The translations under genes and the position numbers were made by a program. Shown here piece after piece: positions 1-11,822 of a stretch of DNA of 64,000 bases (positions within the stretch are counted from its first letter, which is position 1; the number at the start of each line of letters is the position of its first letter). The stretch comes from Welwitschia mirabilis (taxonomy: Eukaryota; Gnetophyta; Gnetopsida; Welwitschiales). The stretch is taken from the NCBI GenBank assembly GCA_051453625.1, contig JBOZIK010000001.1:79942540-80006539 (forward strand), written 5' to 3'. The notes below the pieces were generated by a model. It worked only from the letters and a program-made list of their open reading frames with translations. It was not told the origin of the DNA and searched no databases.

Positions 1-2979
1 GTTTCCACAGCTACCATATCACACTGCCAAAGGCCCCTCTTAGGAATATTTTCTCTAGTGAACTTATGATAGGACATCATGACAGCCATATTTTAAGATA
101 TAACATGAAAGAACATGGCCTGAATTATTTTTGTCTTTCTTTATTTTTTTGTATTCTTTTGATATATAAATTTCACATGACCAATACTCATAAGAATAAA
201 AGTGAAGTGAGGAGATAAATAATAAGGAATAACATGCTAAAATAACTGATTACTCATACCATTAAAATAAAATAAAAGAATTAAGACATCTTCCTTCAAA
301 ATAAAGTTCATAAACATATGAATGTCTAAAGACTGGTTGAAGCCAATCTTATTATTGAAAATGCCCAAGTAAAATATTTACTAATCATGCTAACTTCATA
401 AAGTAAAACATTAATCAAGTTAAAGATGTTCAAGTAATAGCATAACATTTACCAAAAGAATCAGCCAAGAAGGAATTTAGATAATGGTAGGAGAAAAATC
501 TAAGACAAGTGCTTCTATTATGTTTAAGATCTAATTGATAGATATTTTAATGATTTTTAACCTTCTATCCACTAACTTCTAAATTTCTCAAGTGTTCAGG
601 TTTGAGGTTTTAACTAAGCCATTTTAAAATGTACTTTTTCTAAAATATAAGAACCTAACCATTGAGATGTTTAACTAGTTATGTAAAAATTGTACTCCGG
701 TATTGTATATTTTTCAAAAAAATAAGGGTCAAACCAAATAGAAACTAATTAATAGAACATAAAAAGTATACAATCATTTCAGATTAAAGTTAATTGGAGA
801 AAAAGAGAGTAGAATGATAAACCTTGGATAACACAAATTTTAAAATCCAAATAATAGATAAAAAAGTGATAAATATCATTGACAAATAATCTCTTATTAA
901 AACATTACAAATCATAAGTATCATTATATAAATTCATTTAAGATACTACTCAAAGAATGGATCTAAGAATTTTTTAAGGGATTTTGAGAATGTTTAATAA
1001 GATTGAAAAGCTCCTTAAGATTCATTTCTAAGAATGGATAAACAACAAGAAGATAAGGTTTATTCTAATTTAAAATTCTAAGATATTCTAAGTCACAATT
1101 TTGAAAAGAATAAACATTAAAAGAAAAAGGTAAATTAGACTTGATAAAAAACAAAGAATGTTACTTTGAGTATCATATAGATTTTTAAAAGAAAGAGATT
1201 AAGAGATAGGAGAAATAAGCTCTTCAAAATTATGAATTGCATGAAAGTTAAGAGAAGAAACATGACTTTAATAATTATATAAAGGTTCAAAAGGAAGGGA
1301 GAAAAAAAGGTTATTATTATCAAGATCATAAGCTATTGTAAAAGTGAAAGTAGAAGTAAAATGGAGGATTTAATTTGAATTTGTACATGCATGCATAGGT
1401 GAAAAGGATGTAGAAGTATGGGTAGAATAAATAAGTCTATCTTCTATGAAGTTTGAATGAATCTCTATAGGTCCTTTATTGTGATTAGTTTCCTCACTAT
1501 TGTCTTTGTAAATATTTGATTGGGTTGTTTCATCACTTTCCTCATCATTGTTTCTATCTATATCTTCCTTCTCTTATTGAATATTACTTTTATTCTCTAG
1601 GTTATTAGATTCATTAAAAATATTACCAAGAAAAATAAGATCATTATCTCATCATTGATTGAAAAGCTTTCAGGTTCTTCATAAATGGATTTCTTATCTA
1701 TATTATCTAGTAGTAAATGGATGGTAGGAATATAATCTAATACCGCAATATCATCATCTAATGATGGTTATTCTTATCTTGATCATTAAAATATTGAGTT
1801 GAGTTATTATTATCTCCCCTTTTCTCATCTCCTAATGAATAGGATATTGAAGTTCAATTTAAATTTTTAATTTCTATTTGAAAGCAAGAATCATTATCAT
1901 TTATTTCCAAGTTCTCATTTTTCTTAAATTAAGATGAACTAGGATAGATTTGAGGATGTTGTGTTTAAAAGAATCTTAAATTTGTAATAGTATTTGTTGC
2001 AAGGTTTTAATTGAATTTATAGGTTTTTATTAGTATTTTCTTATCTCTTTATTATTTCATTAATCATTTATTTCATTGAATCATCTTCTTCCTCATAGTA
2101 GTTTATGGGAGATGGTTCTTCTTCATAGTAATGCATGGGAGATAGTTTGGATTGAAAAAAATTATTATATAAAGTTTTTCTAAATGAGGTGCAAATCCTA
2201 AAATGTTGAAAATTTTCATTGTCATTTCTAGAGTTTGGAAAGAAGAGGACAAAGAATAAGATGGTTAAAAAAAGAAAGGGACCCAATTCCTACTCTCAAC
2301 ATTATTTTGTATTATTCTTTTTCTTTATATAAAACTTTCTCAAAGCATTTTTTTACTATTATTTTCAGAATTTTTTAAATTTCTTCTCCTTTTAGAAAGA
2401 AGTTTCTCAAGAACTCTTCTAACACTACTCATTAAAGTAATAGAAAAGAATGGAATAAAAGAATCTAATTTAATATGGTAAGAAAGATAACTACATAGTG
2501 AAGATCAAGTTCTTCTCTCTTTAATGTTTCATCATTTAATCAAAATCATTGAATCCTCAAAACTCAAAAGATGTGTAATGTCTCTTATTTTAATCATGGG
2601 GATAACTAATGGAATGATCATAGAGAAAAAGGAAAATTATAGAACAGAAGAATGAATTGCAAAGGGGAAAAATAGGCACTATCTTTCTAGGTGTTATGGG
2701 GAGAATAGTGGAGATGACATATTATTATGCTATAAAAATGAAAAACATAAAACCTAAAAAAAATAACTATGAGAAAAATAAATTCTAAATTCAAAATTAT
2801 TATCCTTAATTTCATTGAGACAACAAAGGGAATGATAGTACTAAAACTATGGAAAAAAATTTGCAAAAATAGACCTACTAAACTATAAATAAAAATATAG
2901 TACTATTTCAAATGAATAACCTAAGCTAAAATTCAAGGCCCTTATCTAGACAGTAACAATCCTTCACCTCCTTGTGCCT
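1..2979 (-). mobile_element. Non-autonomous Athila-like element, internal region (copy 1)
   Basis: Read on the minus strand, this is the internal part of a Ty3/gypsy Athila-type element that runs from its primer binding site at 2980-2997 off the left edge of the window. It shares its 3' block (about 1-700) with the autonomous Athila copies here, including the stretch that overlaps the end of integrase. Upstream of that, at about 720-2290, it carries a different open region and no gag zinc knuckle, protease, RT or RNase H. The same arrangement recurs at 14601-16731 and 24175-27260, so it is a family feature and not a single deletion. Its 3' LTR lies outside the window. Confidence is good for the family relation and lower for non-autonomy, because part of the copy is missing. 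Confidence 0.7.
1100..2290 (-). pseudogene. Decayed ORF of the non-autonomous Athila family (copy 1)
   Basis: I do not recognise a known domain. Reading on the minus strand from about 2286, an open stretch of 72 codons holds two MHYYEEE/INYYEEE-like Tyr-Glu-rich repeats (residues about 50-68), followed by a broken coiled-coil-like stretch and a Pro/Ser/Asn-rich tail with many frameshifts. The copies at 15773-16707 and 24990-26080 show the same order of features, which supports a formerly real protein. It sits about 0.7 kb downstream of the primer binding site, where gag would normally be, so a gag-like structural role is possible. That role is inference only. No CCHC knuckle is visible. Confidence 0.5.
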
Positions 2980-2997
2980 TCCCTAGCAATAATGCCA
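2980..2997 (-). other. Primer binding site (tRNA-Asp type), copy 1
   Basis: On the minus strand this reads TGGCATTATTGCTAGGGA. It matches the Athila primer site TGGCGCCGTTGCCGGGGA, complementary to the 3' end of plant tRNA-Asp, with five differences, all C-to-T or G-to-A. It lies 3 bases inside the LTR edge at 3001, where such a site should be, and fixes the element orientation as minus. Confidence 0.85.
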
Positions 2998-3000
2998 AAG

Positions 3001-4360
3001 TGTTGTGGTGTGAAATTGTGAAATCTTAAAGTCCTTAGGTAAAAACTATAAATCACAATACTTGCAAAAAATCCACACACTAGTATAGAGAGGAGTTAAC
3101 TTAAATGTTGTAATCTATTGAAGGAATTAAGCTAGAAGTTAGAGAATTGATTTATAAAGTATTTTTGATCTTTTTTATTTTAGTAAATTAAAATAAACAA
3201 GAATGTAAATGCAATCTAAGATAAGTGATGGTGAAAATGCAATGGATGGAATGCAAGTGAGATGAATTCTATTTGGACTCTAATTGTCCTATCACGAGAA
3301 CTATTTCTTTATAACTTAGATAAACTAGGAAGAGGTCTACTACTTATTCCTAGACAACATAAACTATAAGAATTGCCAAATAGAATATGAATAATGCAAT
3401 ATGAAATTGGAATAACATAGTAATGCAAATCTAAACTAGTAAAGTTAAACTTAATAAAGGTTGCCGTTATGATCTAAATAAACTATAAAACTATCACTAA
3501 ACTATAGTCAACTTAAACCATAAGGTACATTTATATAATTATAGTAAAAATAGTAATTGAATTAATTATAAACTTTTACATCCACTTATAACAAAGTAGA
3601 AAAAAACTTAATGGAGGATACTCAGCCCAACACCAAGGTAAACTTCTCTCTATAGCTATTGGATGGATCTCTTATTCTTTAATCTTCCATCACATGAACA
3701 TTGAGTACAAATGATGAATTGGAAGTAAGGATAAGAGAGGTATTTATAGTTTAATATTAAAGGTTTTAGAACCATAATCTTAAAAATTAGAGAAGAAATC
3801 CTATTAGCCCAGATGGAGCACATGACCTCATTACAAGATAATTTAATCCTATTTATACAAAACTATTATCATCTTGACTATTGTAGGGATGACACTGGGA
3901 TTGAAGTCTTATAACAACACATAATTCATTAGCTTCCAGCTCCATAATAGACCCCACAGTTAACTCCAAATAATCATTCCTTATATCTTGGGGATAACAA
4001 TGGGGATAAAACCTTCTTAGAAAAGGGGCTCTACTGAATCTAATCTTTAGTTCATGTCACTATCATAATAGGCTATTAAAGTGCTATTGTCTTAATTATT
4101 GTGGGGCCAACAGTAGAAATGACACCCTTTAAAATCTTCTGCAGCTAAAGGAAATCAACCTCCTTCATCATTAATCTTCCTCTTAAACACTAAGTGCTAG
4201 AATATACATGAAATACCTCCAAATATGTCAAGAATTACATGTTTTCATGGTTATCTCATTAACTCTCCATAGTCATGAAACTTGCATCCAATCCTATATA
4301 AATGTCATACAAAAGTACTCAAAATACACCATCAAACTCCTACAAATTAGCATCGCAACA
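3001..4360 (-). repeat. Athila-family LTR (5' LTR of copy 1)
   Basis: This 1.36-kb LTR is bounded in plus-strand coordinates by TGTTGTGG at the left and CGCAACA at the right. It aligns along its length with the LTRs at 11823-13025 and 27282-28547, sharing for example the block near 3040-3110 containing CACACACTAGTATAGA. It contains the palindromic GTCATCC/GGATGAC-type motif near 3865-3900 and again near 3970-4010. The sequence to its right (4361 on) is Athila 3' internal DNA of the outer element, so this LTR could also be that element's 3' LTR in a tandem LTR-internal-LTR-internal arrangement. I cannot decide between that and a separate insertion. Confidence 0.75.
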
Positions 4361-7079
4361 TTTCTTTATATGCATAGTGTTATAGAACTATTTGATCTCT
4401 AAGGTCTAATATGTATCTTGTGGATCTGTAAATCATCTGAGGTATAAATCTATTAGTCTATAATCCACTTCTAAATCTAATCAATTCATGAAATGCCAAA
4501 AATATCTCTTTACTTCAATAGAAGCAATCTGAATTAAGAGAAACCAATCCTAGCGAGATGAAGGATGAACTAGCTCTATCCACTCAATAGCTAGTAGTAC
4601 TAATGGGTCCATGTTCTACTTAACTTCCTTGGCCTATACCTTGACCTGTCTCACTCAATGTGTGCATGGAATAATCAGTCATAAACACGGAATGCATCAC
4701 ACAAGATCAGGTGGAATTCATTAAAATGTATTATGTGGAAGCTTGAAATGACCCCATAAGTTGGTATTTAATGTGTAAAAATCATGAAAATATGTTCTGC
4801 CCATTCTCAATAGAATTAATATGTCCCATATTACCTAATATTATGAAGAAAAATTCAAAATGTAAGAAAAATTTGAAATATGTAAAACTGGCGGTCCTTA
4901 TATAAGGTTAAAAATGAAGGTACTCAAATGAAAAATGTAACCTAGTAGATTTGTAGATCTTGTCATATTAATCAACTTATCCTAAAGAAATAATATGTTT
5001 TAACTTATGGTTTTTAAGAAACCAAGGTTTAAAGTTAAAAACCTAATTCTACCTCATCATTTACACAATTCAAGATATCTCCTAAAATATGCAATGAAAA
5101 TAAAATCTGTAAGTACCAAATTAAAGAACATAAAAAATTGAATGATATACATGAAAAATACACACTTAAAAATTAAAAAATAAGAGAAATAACTTAGAAA
5201 TAGTGAGGAAGAGAAAAACATACCTTATTTTAAATTTTATTCATTATTCATAATTTAAAGTTCTAATCTAATATGGAAAAGTTCAAAACATTTGTAGGTA
5301 TCATAGTGATAGTAATCTCTTAAATAAATGGATAAAATAATAGAGAAATGAAGTAAAATGAGAGAAAGAATCACAACTGCAATTTTATCACATTATCATA
5401 TAGTTGCATCATCTGAATAATAGCCCTAAGACAACTCTAAAAAAAATATCATCCATCATCTACCCTATCATTTGGATAACCTGAGGGATGACAACACTTT
5501 AGAAAAGTTCATAAAAGTAAAAATGTTAGTTGAATAAGTTAGGCTCAGATATCAATGTGAAGGTATCAAATTTTATAAGAAAACTCAAAAAATAGGGAAC
5601 AATAAAAAATCATGACAAATAAAAATACACAATGAGAAATACTTAAAAGAATCCAAAGATAGGATGATGAAAATGGACTAAGTAGAAGGAATCCTGATAA
5701 AACAACTAAACAAATATGCTTAAATTGAAAACTAATCATAAAAAGATGTAGAACTCCAAAGGACTTTAAGGAATAATGGAAAAATCATAAGGAAAATTAT
5801 ATAAGCATAAGAAACAATCATGAAAATAATGTTAAAATAAAGTCAAATTTTATTGATAAAAATAATATTAATAAAAATAAGAAAACTACTAAATGATAGG
5901 ATCCTAAATGATTATGCAAATGTATGAAAATGACTTTAAAATAATAAACTAAATAACCATAGTAAACAAAATAAAAATGGAGATGAGGACCATGAAGAAG
6001 ATAGATTATCTACCCTAAATTCTAACCTAGCAAACCCCCTTGGAAGACATTATAAAGTCACTTGAGTAAAAATTCATAACAAAATATATCAACTCCATAA
6101 ATTTCTACTCAAAAGATAGTGATTATGATGACATCATAGATTAAGTGCTCAAAACAATGAATGATAAGATCAAAAGCTACTTAAAAATGAATTCACTCAT
6201 TCACATTCCAAATCACACCTAAATCCTCAAAATTAAAATAATCATGTGGAAATATTAAGAGTTTAGAAAATAAGCAATGCCTTTGATGACATCAAGTTAC
6301 CATTAATCCTATAGCCTCAATGTTTTATTACTACCTTTCATGAGGAGGGGAGTGCAACCACAGTGAAAGTAGTAAGGACCTATGAAGCATGACTAATTAA
6401 CCCCTTGATAGAGTTTCCATAGCTACTAACACTATCAAAGGTTCATTTTAGAAAAATTTACATTGGGAGGGTAGGATATCCTAGTAACCATGTATTTTAG
6501 CATAAATACAACAAATCGTAGTTATTATTCTTTCTTTCTTTTTTTTTCACATAAATAATTCCCACATGTTCACATACTCAAAAAGAAAAAGATTAAGAAG
6601 TGAGATGAAAGATAGAAAAAAATGCACCTAAACAATAAAATATCTTATACTAATAAAAAAAAGCATAAGAACTAAGGCATCTTCCTTTAAAGTGAAGTTC
6701 ATAGACATGTAAATGTTTTGGATACCTCATATAGCAAATACATAAGTTATATTTCTTTAAAATAAGATTCATAGACATGTGAATGTCTTAAGATTAGGTG
6801 AATCTAATCTTATCACTTTAAAAATGCCTAAGTATGAATACTAGTCATGGATAATTCATATAGCAATTACATAAGTCAAGTTGAATACAATCAAGAAACA
6901 TCATAACATTCATCAGAAGAATAGGCTAAGAGAGAATTTAAAAAATGGTAGGAAGGAACTTCTCTTTATTGAGAAAAATGTCCAAAACATTTACTTATAT
7001 TATGTTCAAGGTTGCATCGAAAGGTTTTTTTTTTTTTATATATATATTTTAAACCCTTGTCTGTTACGTTTTTAAATCA
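4361..7079 (-). mobile_element. Outer Athila-like element: 3' internal non-coding region
   Basis: No open frame of interest. The stretch 5350-6480 matches the reverse complement of the plus-strand Athila at about 53340-54400, and 13700-14620 of the composite. It includes the conserved block starting at GAGTGCAACCAC (about 6350) and the GAGTTTCCATAGCTAC block (about 6411). The palindromic GATGAC-type motif occurs at about 5445-5495. At 6690-6810 a hairpin-bearing block (AGACATGTGAATGTCT) is present twice in tandem. The 3' ORF seen in the plus-strand Athila at 55083-56380 has no counterpart here. A T-rich run followed by (TA)n lies at 7027-7049. Confidence 0.7.
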
Positions 7080-8315
7080 TCTTAGTATATAACTTAAAAT
7101 TCTTAATAGATTTATTAGAATGTAATTTATTTATAATATTAGAACCTAGCCATTTTGAGGCTAACTTGTTATATAAAATATGTATTCTAGTATTATATAA
7201 AAAACAAGTTGATCAGGTTCAAATGTTTTATGAAGTAATTTTCTATCATGTTTGAATTTAGCTTGGGCTTTGTGAATGAGTTAATGATGTATAGCATGAA
7301 TATGTTTTTTATCCAAGTGATTAAGTTGGGCTAAAATATTTTTAATATTTTTATAAATATCTACAAGATTAAGTTTATGGAAATAATGGAAAGAATAATA
7401 AGAATTATACCACACATAAACTGGTAAAAAACAAGATTTTTCGTATACACATTCATAAGGCGAAAAACCAAAAGAATTATGTCAAGTAGTATGGTAAGCC
7501 CAAAAAAATCATTAATTTTAAAAGCCTAAGATTTTATATTAATCTATACAAGTTTTTAAATCATTTTCTTTATTTCTTATTTGCATTTTTAGCTTAATTA
7601 TTAGTTTGTAGATGATAAGCACAAGCTACTCTATGTTTAAGTCCAATGAATAAAACAATGTTTTCTAAAAAGTTTATTAATAAAATAAGTTCCTTAACCA
7701 CTAAGATAATTCTAGAAAAATAAAAACATTAAAAAAATATGAGTTCTAACAAAATTACAAATAGTTTAAGCATCATTCACAAAAGTAGGAATAACTTCAA
7801 CCCAGTTAATAACATAATTACCAATCATTAACATGTAGTTTGTATTATTAGAAGGTGTTTTGATAAATTATATAAAATTAATGTGCTAATAATTAAATTA
7901 TTTACATTTAAGAATAGGTTTAATAACATATAATAAGAATAAATAAGGCTACCATAACATTGACAAGCATCACACATTCTAGAAAAACTAAAAGAGTTCT
8001 AAAAAAGACTAGGCCAATAAAATATAGAGTAAAGAGTTTTCATTATTATTTTTTGTCTACTAAAATAACCTTCACAAACACCACTATGGAAAAAATGAAG
8101 GATGTCTAATCTTTTTCCATTTAAGAATACATTTTCTTATGGTTTATACTTTTCATCTATGATGAAGATGTGTCTCTATCCTTTCATAATCATCTATTCT
8201 ATGAATAAAGATTTCTTTTATTATGACTTTAATGTGGTGGTATTTTTGTGATAGTAAAATAATTAACTATGTTAGCATACTAAGAAGGAGAATAAGTAGA
8301 AGATATGGCAAAAAG
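7080..8315 (-). pseudogene. Outer Athila integrase remnant
   Basis: By position (directly after RNase H on the minus strand) and by similarity to the integrase regions at 16832-19310 and 51540-52680, this is the integrase of the outer Athila pol. It is heavily broken: I see no open stretch longer than a few tens of codons, only short recognisable blocks such as the one near 7960-8000 that corresponds to the zinc-binding region. It would have inserted the cDNA into the genome. It is non-functional now. The call rests on synteny and nucleotide similarity more than on motifs. Confidence 0.65.
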
Positions 8316-8756
8316 TTATTCATCCAAAAAAGAATTATCAATAATAAGATCATTAAGAGAAGAAGAAAGAGATGACAAATGATCTACTACACTATTATAT
8401 TTTTTTTCTGCTTTATCTTGCATGAGGAGGATCCATCTAATAATTCTTGTACTAGAATTTTTATATGTAATGAGGTATCTAATAGCTACATTGTTAGTAA
8501 ACACATTCATATAAAAGCCTAAAAAATAGTTTCTAAGAGTATCAAAGAAAAAGATTATGGCTAACATTTCTTTCTTAGTAGTAGTGCACTTTGTTTGAGT
8601 TTTAGATAAAGTTTTGCTATGATAAGATATAACTTTAAAATTATTTTCATACTTTTTTTCAAAAACCTCATCCATAGTAATATTTCTAGTATCACACATT
8701 AACTCAAAATCTTTATCCAAATTAAGTCCCATTATAATAGGTGTGGAACAAATTTT
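8316..8756 (-). pseudogene. Outer Athila RNase H domain, cut by the Sirevirus-like insertion
   Basis: Residues 1-138 of the open stretch show the gypsy RNase H: FELMCD at the start (catalytic Asp region), VISYHSKTLS, the TTTKKEMLAI block with its Glu, and a RYLITYKNSSTRIIRWILL block close to the Athila form. The last part (VVDHLSSLSSSL) corresponds to the VADHLSRL end of the domain. This is one of the better preserved frames in the window. It stops at the TSD ATTTT (8752-8756); on the other side of the inserted element, at 63345, the same frame continues into the end of the RT connection domain, so RT and RNase H were one reading frame before insertion. Confidence 0.85.
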
Positions 8757-9982
8757 TGTTAAGTTATAATTTGCTAAGTTGATGTTGAACTAACATTTTG
8801 TATTTTAGAAAAACATGTATTCTTTATAGAAAATATTAATCGTTGTAGGTTAGAATTTAAAATCTTTTATCATAAAACATATGTAAACCTGATAAGTTTC
8901 AAACCCTTAAAGGGGTCAATCAAATTCCTAAGGTATCAATTGAACCTGTACCAAGAAATATCAAAGATAGATTCCTAAGTGGTCGACTAAATTTCTAAGG
9001 GGTTGACCAGACTTGTGTAACAAATTTTTCACATTTAATCTTCAAGGAATCAACTAAATTCTAGAGAGATCAACTGGACTTAGAGTAAAATGCTTTCATA
9101 TTTTATCATCAAGGGGTAAACCAGATTTATTAGGGGTTAACCAGACCTAGGCTAAAAATACTATTCTACACTTTTTTGGACATGGGGTTAAATAGAATAA
9201 AATGCAGTCAACCAGGTATGAGGTTAATCAAAAATAAATTTGTAAGAAACTTGGATCGACTAGAAGAAGATAAGGGTAACTGACTTCAATGATAACACTT
9301 GATGGGGTTAATCAAATATTTTAAGGAGTTGACTGGTAATGATAGAAATGGAATTTGCTTAGCATTGGCCTTCCATTTTTTTATTCATTAGAGAATCTAT
9401 TTCACTTATAAAACTCTAAAATGTTTCTTGTATATATTGGTCAGCCATCAAAATCATAATAAGAACTTTTGATACATCTTCTATTTAACCAAAAATGAAA
9501 AAATATCTTTTATGATCATTAATGCTTGGTCAATTAGTTTGCATTGTAGATATGTAAATTGTGATATTATTTTAAGTGGTGTAGTACCATCATTCTTCTA
9601 CTTCAGATCTAGTGAAACCTATGCATTATGGCATGCCGTTATTGCCAAATAGCATTCTCTCTAAAAGTCGATATTAAGCTTCTAAAAAGTCTAATTGTAA
9701 AAGGTTATAGGTAAACCTGTAATACCNNNNNNNNNNTGGATTAGGCTTGGATAGAAACTAATTGCTGAGAGTGAAGTAGGAGGTTTCCTGAACCACTATA
9801 AATTGTGTGTTTATCTTTATTGGTATTTTTCTCTTTTACTTGTTTTTATTTCAAATTAGTTTTTATATTTAATTTGTACAAATATCTTTTAGTTTTCAAT
9901 ATTTATAAAGATAGCTTTTAAGGTTATTTATTATTTAAATCCTATTCACTCATTCCCCACTTTCAGAGTTCAAGATCCTTCA
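8757..9982 (+). repeat. 5' LTR of the Sirevirus-like element
   Basis: Starts TGTTAAG and ends CCTTCA; the partner LTR at 62139-63344 starts TATTAAT and ends CCTTTA, so both partner termini have decayed by transitions. About 8920-9340 holds a cluster of a dozen or more degenerate GGGGTTGACCAGAC-like units (clear ones near 9000, 9117, 9139). A TATA-box candidate, CTTGTATATATTGG, lies near 9427 and is conserved in the partner LTR. A 10-base gap is at 9727-9736. Confidence 0.88.
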
Positions 9983-9984
9983 TT

Positions 9985-10000
9985 TGGTATTAGAGCTAGG
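9985..10000 (+). other. Primer binding site (initiator tRNA-Met), Sirevirus-like element
   Basis: TGGTATTAGAGCTAGG lies 2 bases inside the 5' LTR. It matches the copia-type site TGGTATCAGAGC with one C-to-T change, which is standard for plant copia elements. Confidence 0.88.
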
Positions 10001-10048
10001 TTGACTTATTCATAGGTCCTAACAAGTCTATACTATTAAACCCTAAAT

Positions 10049-11049
10049 ATGAGTAATCCTTCATATGGTTTTTCTACTAGAAGACCACCCATGTTTTATG
10101 GGATAAACTATGCCTACTTGAAAGCCCATATGGGAATCTTTCTTAAATGCTTATATGTATACATAGAAGAGATAATTTATAATGGATACATTATGCCTAC
10201 TTTATCTAAAACCAATACTAGTGAAAACACCATAGTAGTAGAAAAGTCTTGAGATCAATGGTCTTCTATGGACAAAGCCAAGGCTACCCTAGATGGCCAT
10301 GCCTTTAATGCCATTTTTTGTGTAGTATTATAGATGAGTTCAAAAGGATTGTAAACTATGAAAATGCTAAAGAGGCTTAGGATATGATTGAAATAGCACA
10401 CAAAATAACATCTATTATTAAGTAGGCAAAGCTATAGATGCTCATTTCCAGGTTTGAAGAAATGCACATGGATGAAGAGGAGACTCTATAAGAGTTCTTT
10501 ACTAGATTGATAGACATCATAAATTCTATGACAATTCTTGATGAGAGAATGAATGAAGGGAAGATGTTTTAAAAAGTTTTAAGATCTATCCTAAAATACT
10601 TTAAGCCAAAGATGATAGCCATTGAAGAAATCAAAAACATCAATTAAATGGCACTTAATGAACTTTAACATAATCTCTAAACTTATAGTTGAAGTTTACT
10701 AGAGATTAAAAAAAAAGTCTTTCTTTGAAAAGTATATAGAAAGAATATAGATCTGAAAAACTAGATAAAGATCTTAATGAGAATGAAGTTGAACTTTTGG
10801 TAAGAAGATTCAACAATTTCTTTCACATAAGAAAGAAAGAAGGTAACCAAGCAGAGGATTAAAAAGTGGTCATTTCAAATTTAGAAAAAATCAAGAAAAA
10901 GAAAAGAAGATCCAATGCTATTCTTGTAAGGATTTTGGACATGTTGTAAACAAATGTCCAAATAACAGATGAGATTAGAGGAAATCAAAGATATCATCCT
11001 TCATTACCACATGAAATATGAAGAAGATGAGAGTATCTCATTCTAAGAG
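10049..11049 (+). pseudogene. Sirevirus-like gag, first part
   Basis: The start codon at 10049 opens a 67-codon stretch with the copia gag N-terminus (RRPPMFYGINYAYLKAHMGIF), where the Trp usual after YA is replaced. Translation continues through stops in the same direction to a complete CCHC zinc knuckle, CYSCKDFGHVVNKC, encoded at 10916-10957 (Cys-x2-Cys-x4-His-x4-Cys, all four ligands intact). Gag would form the virus-like particle and bind RNA. The frame is cut at 11049 by the Tekay insertion (TSD AAGAG at 11045-11049) and resumes at 44131. Several TAG/TAA stops look like former CAG/CAA codons. Confidence 0.85.
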
Positions 11050-11822
11050 TGTCATGTCTAGAACTTAGCAAAGGTTAGAAAATCCTTTAATTAATTAGAT
11101 GACTAATAGATTTTTAGAATTTTAATAAGAATAGAAAACTATAGTTCAAATTTAAGAATAAAAATATTTGTAAATTAAATGATGAGATGATTACATGATA
11201 TTTCCTTTATATTACTTGGATTTTTTTTATTTTAAAGCTATAGTTAATTTCAAACTTTATTATCACTTATGAATGCTTATTTAATTAATGTTTTCTGACT
11301 ATGGATATTTCGAATTAACTTAGAATATAATTTCAGCTTGATGTATATAATTTCTTTCAGTCATATCTTTTAATGCAAGAGTTATGATACGTAATGATCA
11401 TGTTATTTTATTTTATAAAGTTTCAATTAATTTGCACATATTATTATATTATTATTTACACCTAGTGACCATACATGGGTATCAATAGTTAAGGGATCCT
11501 AAATTTCTTGTAGTTAATCTAAATCCTATTGTCAATTTACTATTAGTTCTTGTTTATAAATACCTGAACCCCTTGCTAGTAGAGTTATATCATGTGAATT
11601 GATCATGTGGAGCTTGAATAAAATAGGAGTACTTGGATTTTTCTAAGTAAGTATAGTTCATAACCCCTTTTACTTAATTCTTACATACCATGTTATTTCT
11701 TGTATATGTAAATTGAATGGTATATTATGATATGTATGCTTGTGTATGTATTTCAATGTGTCAAGTAATCTTGTAAATTCTATAACTGTTGTTTCTATTT
11801 CCTATGACTCCTCTTGAGTTAG
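11050..11822 (+). repeat. Tekay 5' LTR, segment 1
   Basis: This segment is collinear with the start of the 3' LTR (40591 to about 41352), sharing for example the blocks GAACTTAGC (11063 and 40603) and TACTTGGATTTT (about 11631 and 41170). It ends at GTTAG (11818-11822), the presumed TSD of the Athila composite. The 3' LTR runs without interruption across this point at about 41352. Confidence 0.85.

Noticed and set aside
8920-9345. Regularly spaced short repeats that might suggest a CRISPR-like array
   Set aside because: Units are degenerate, spacing is irregular and the array is inside a plant LTR duplicated at both element ends.
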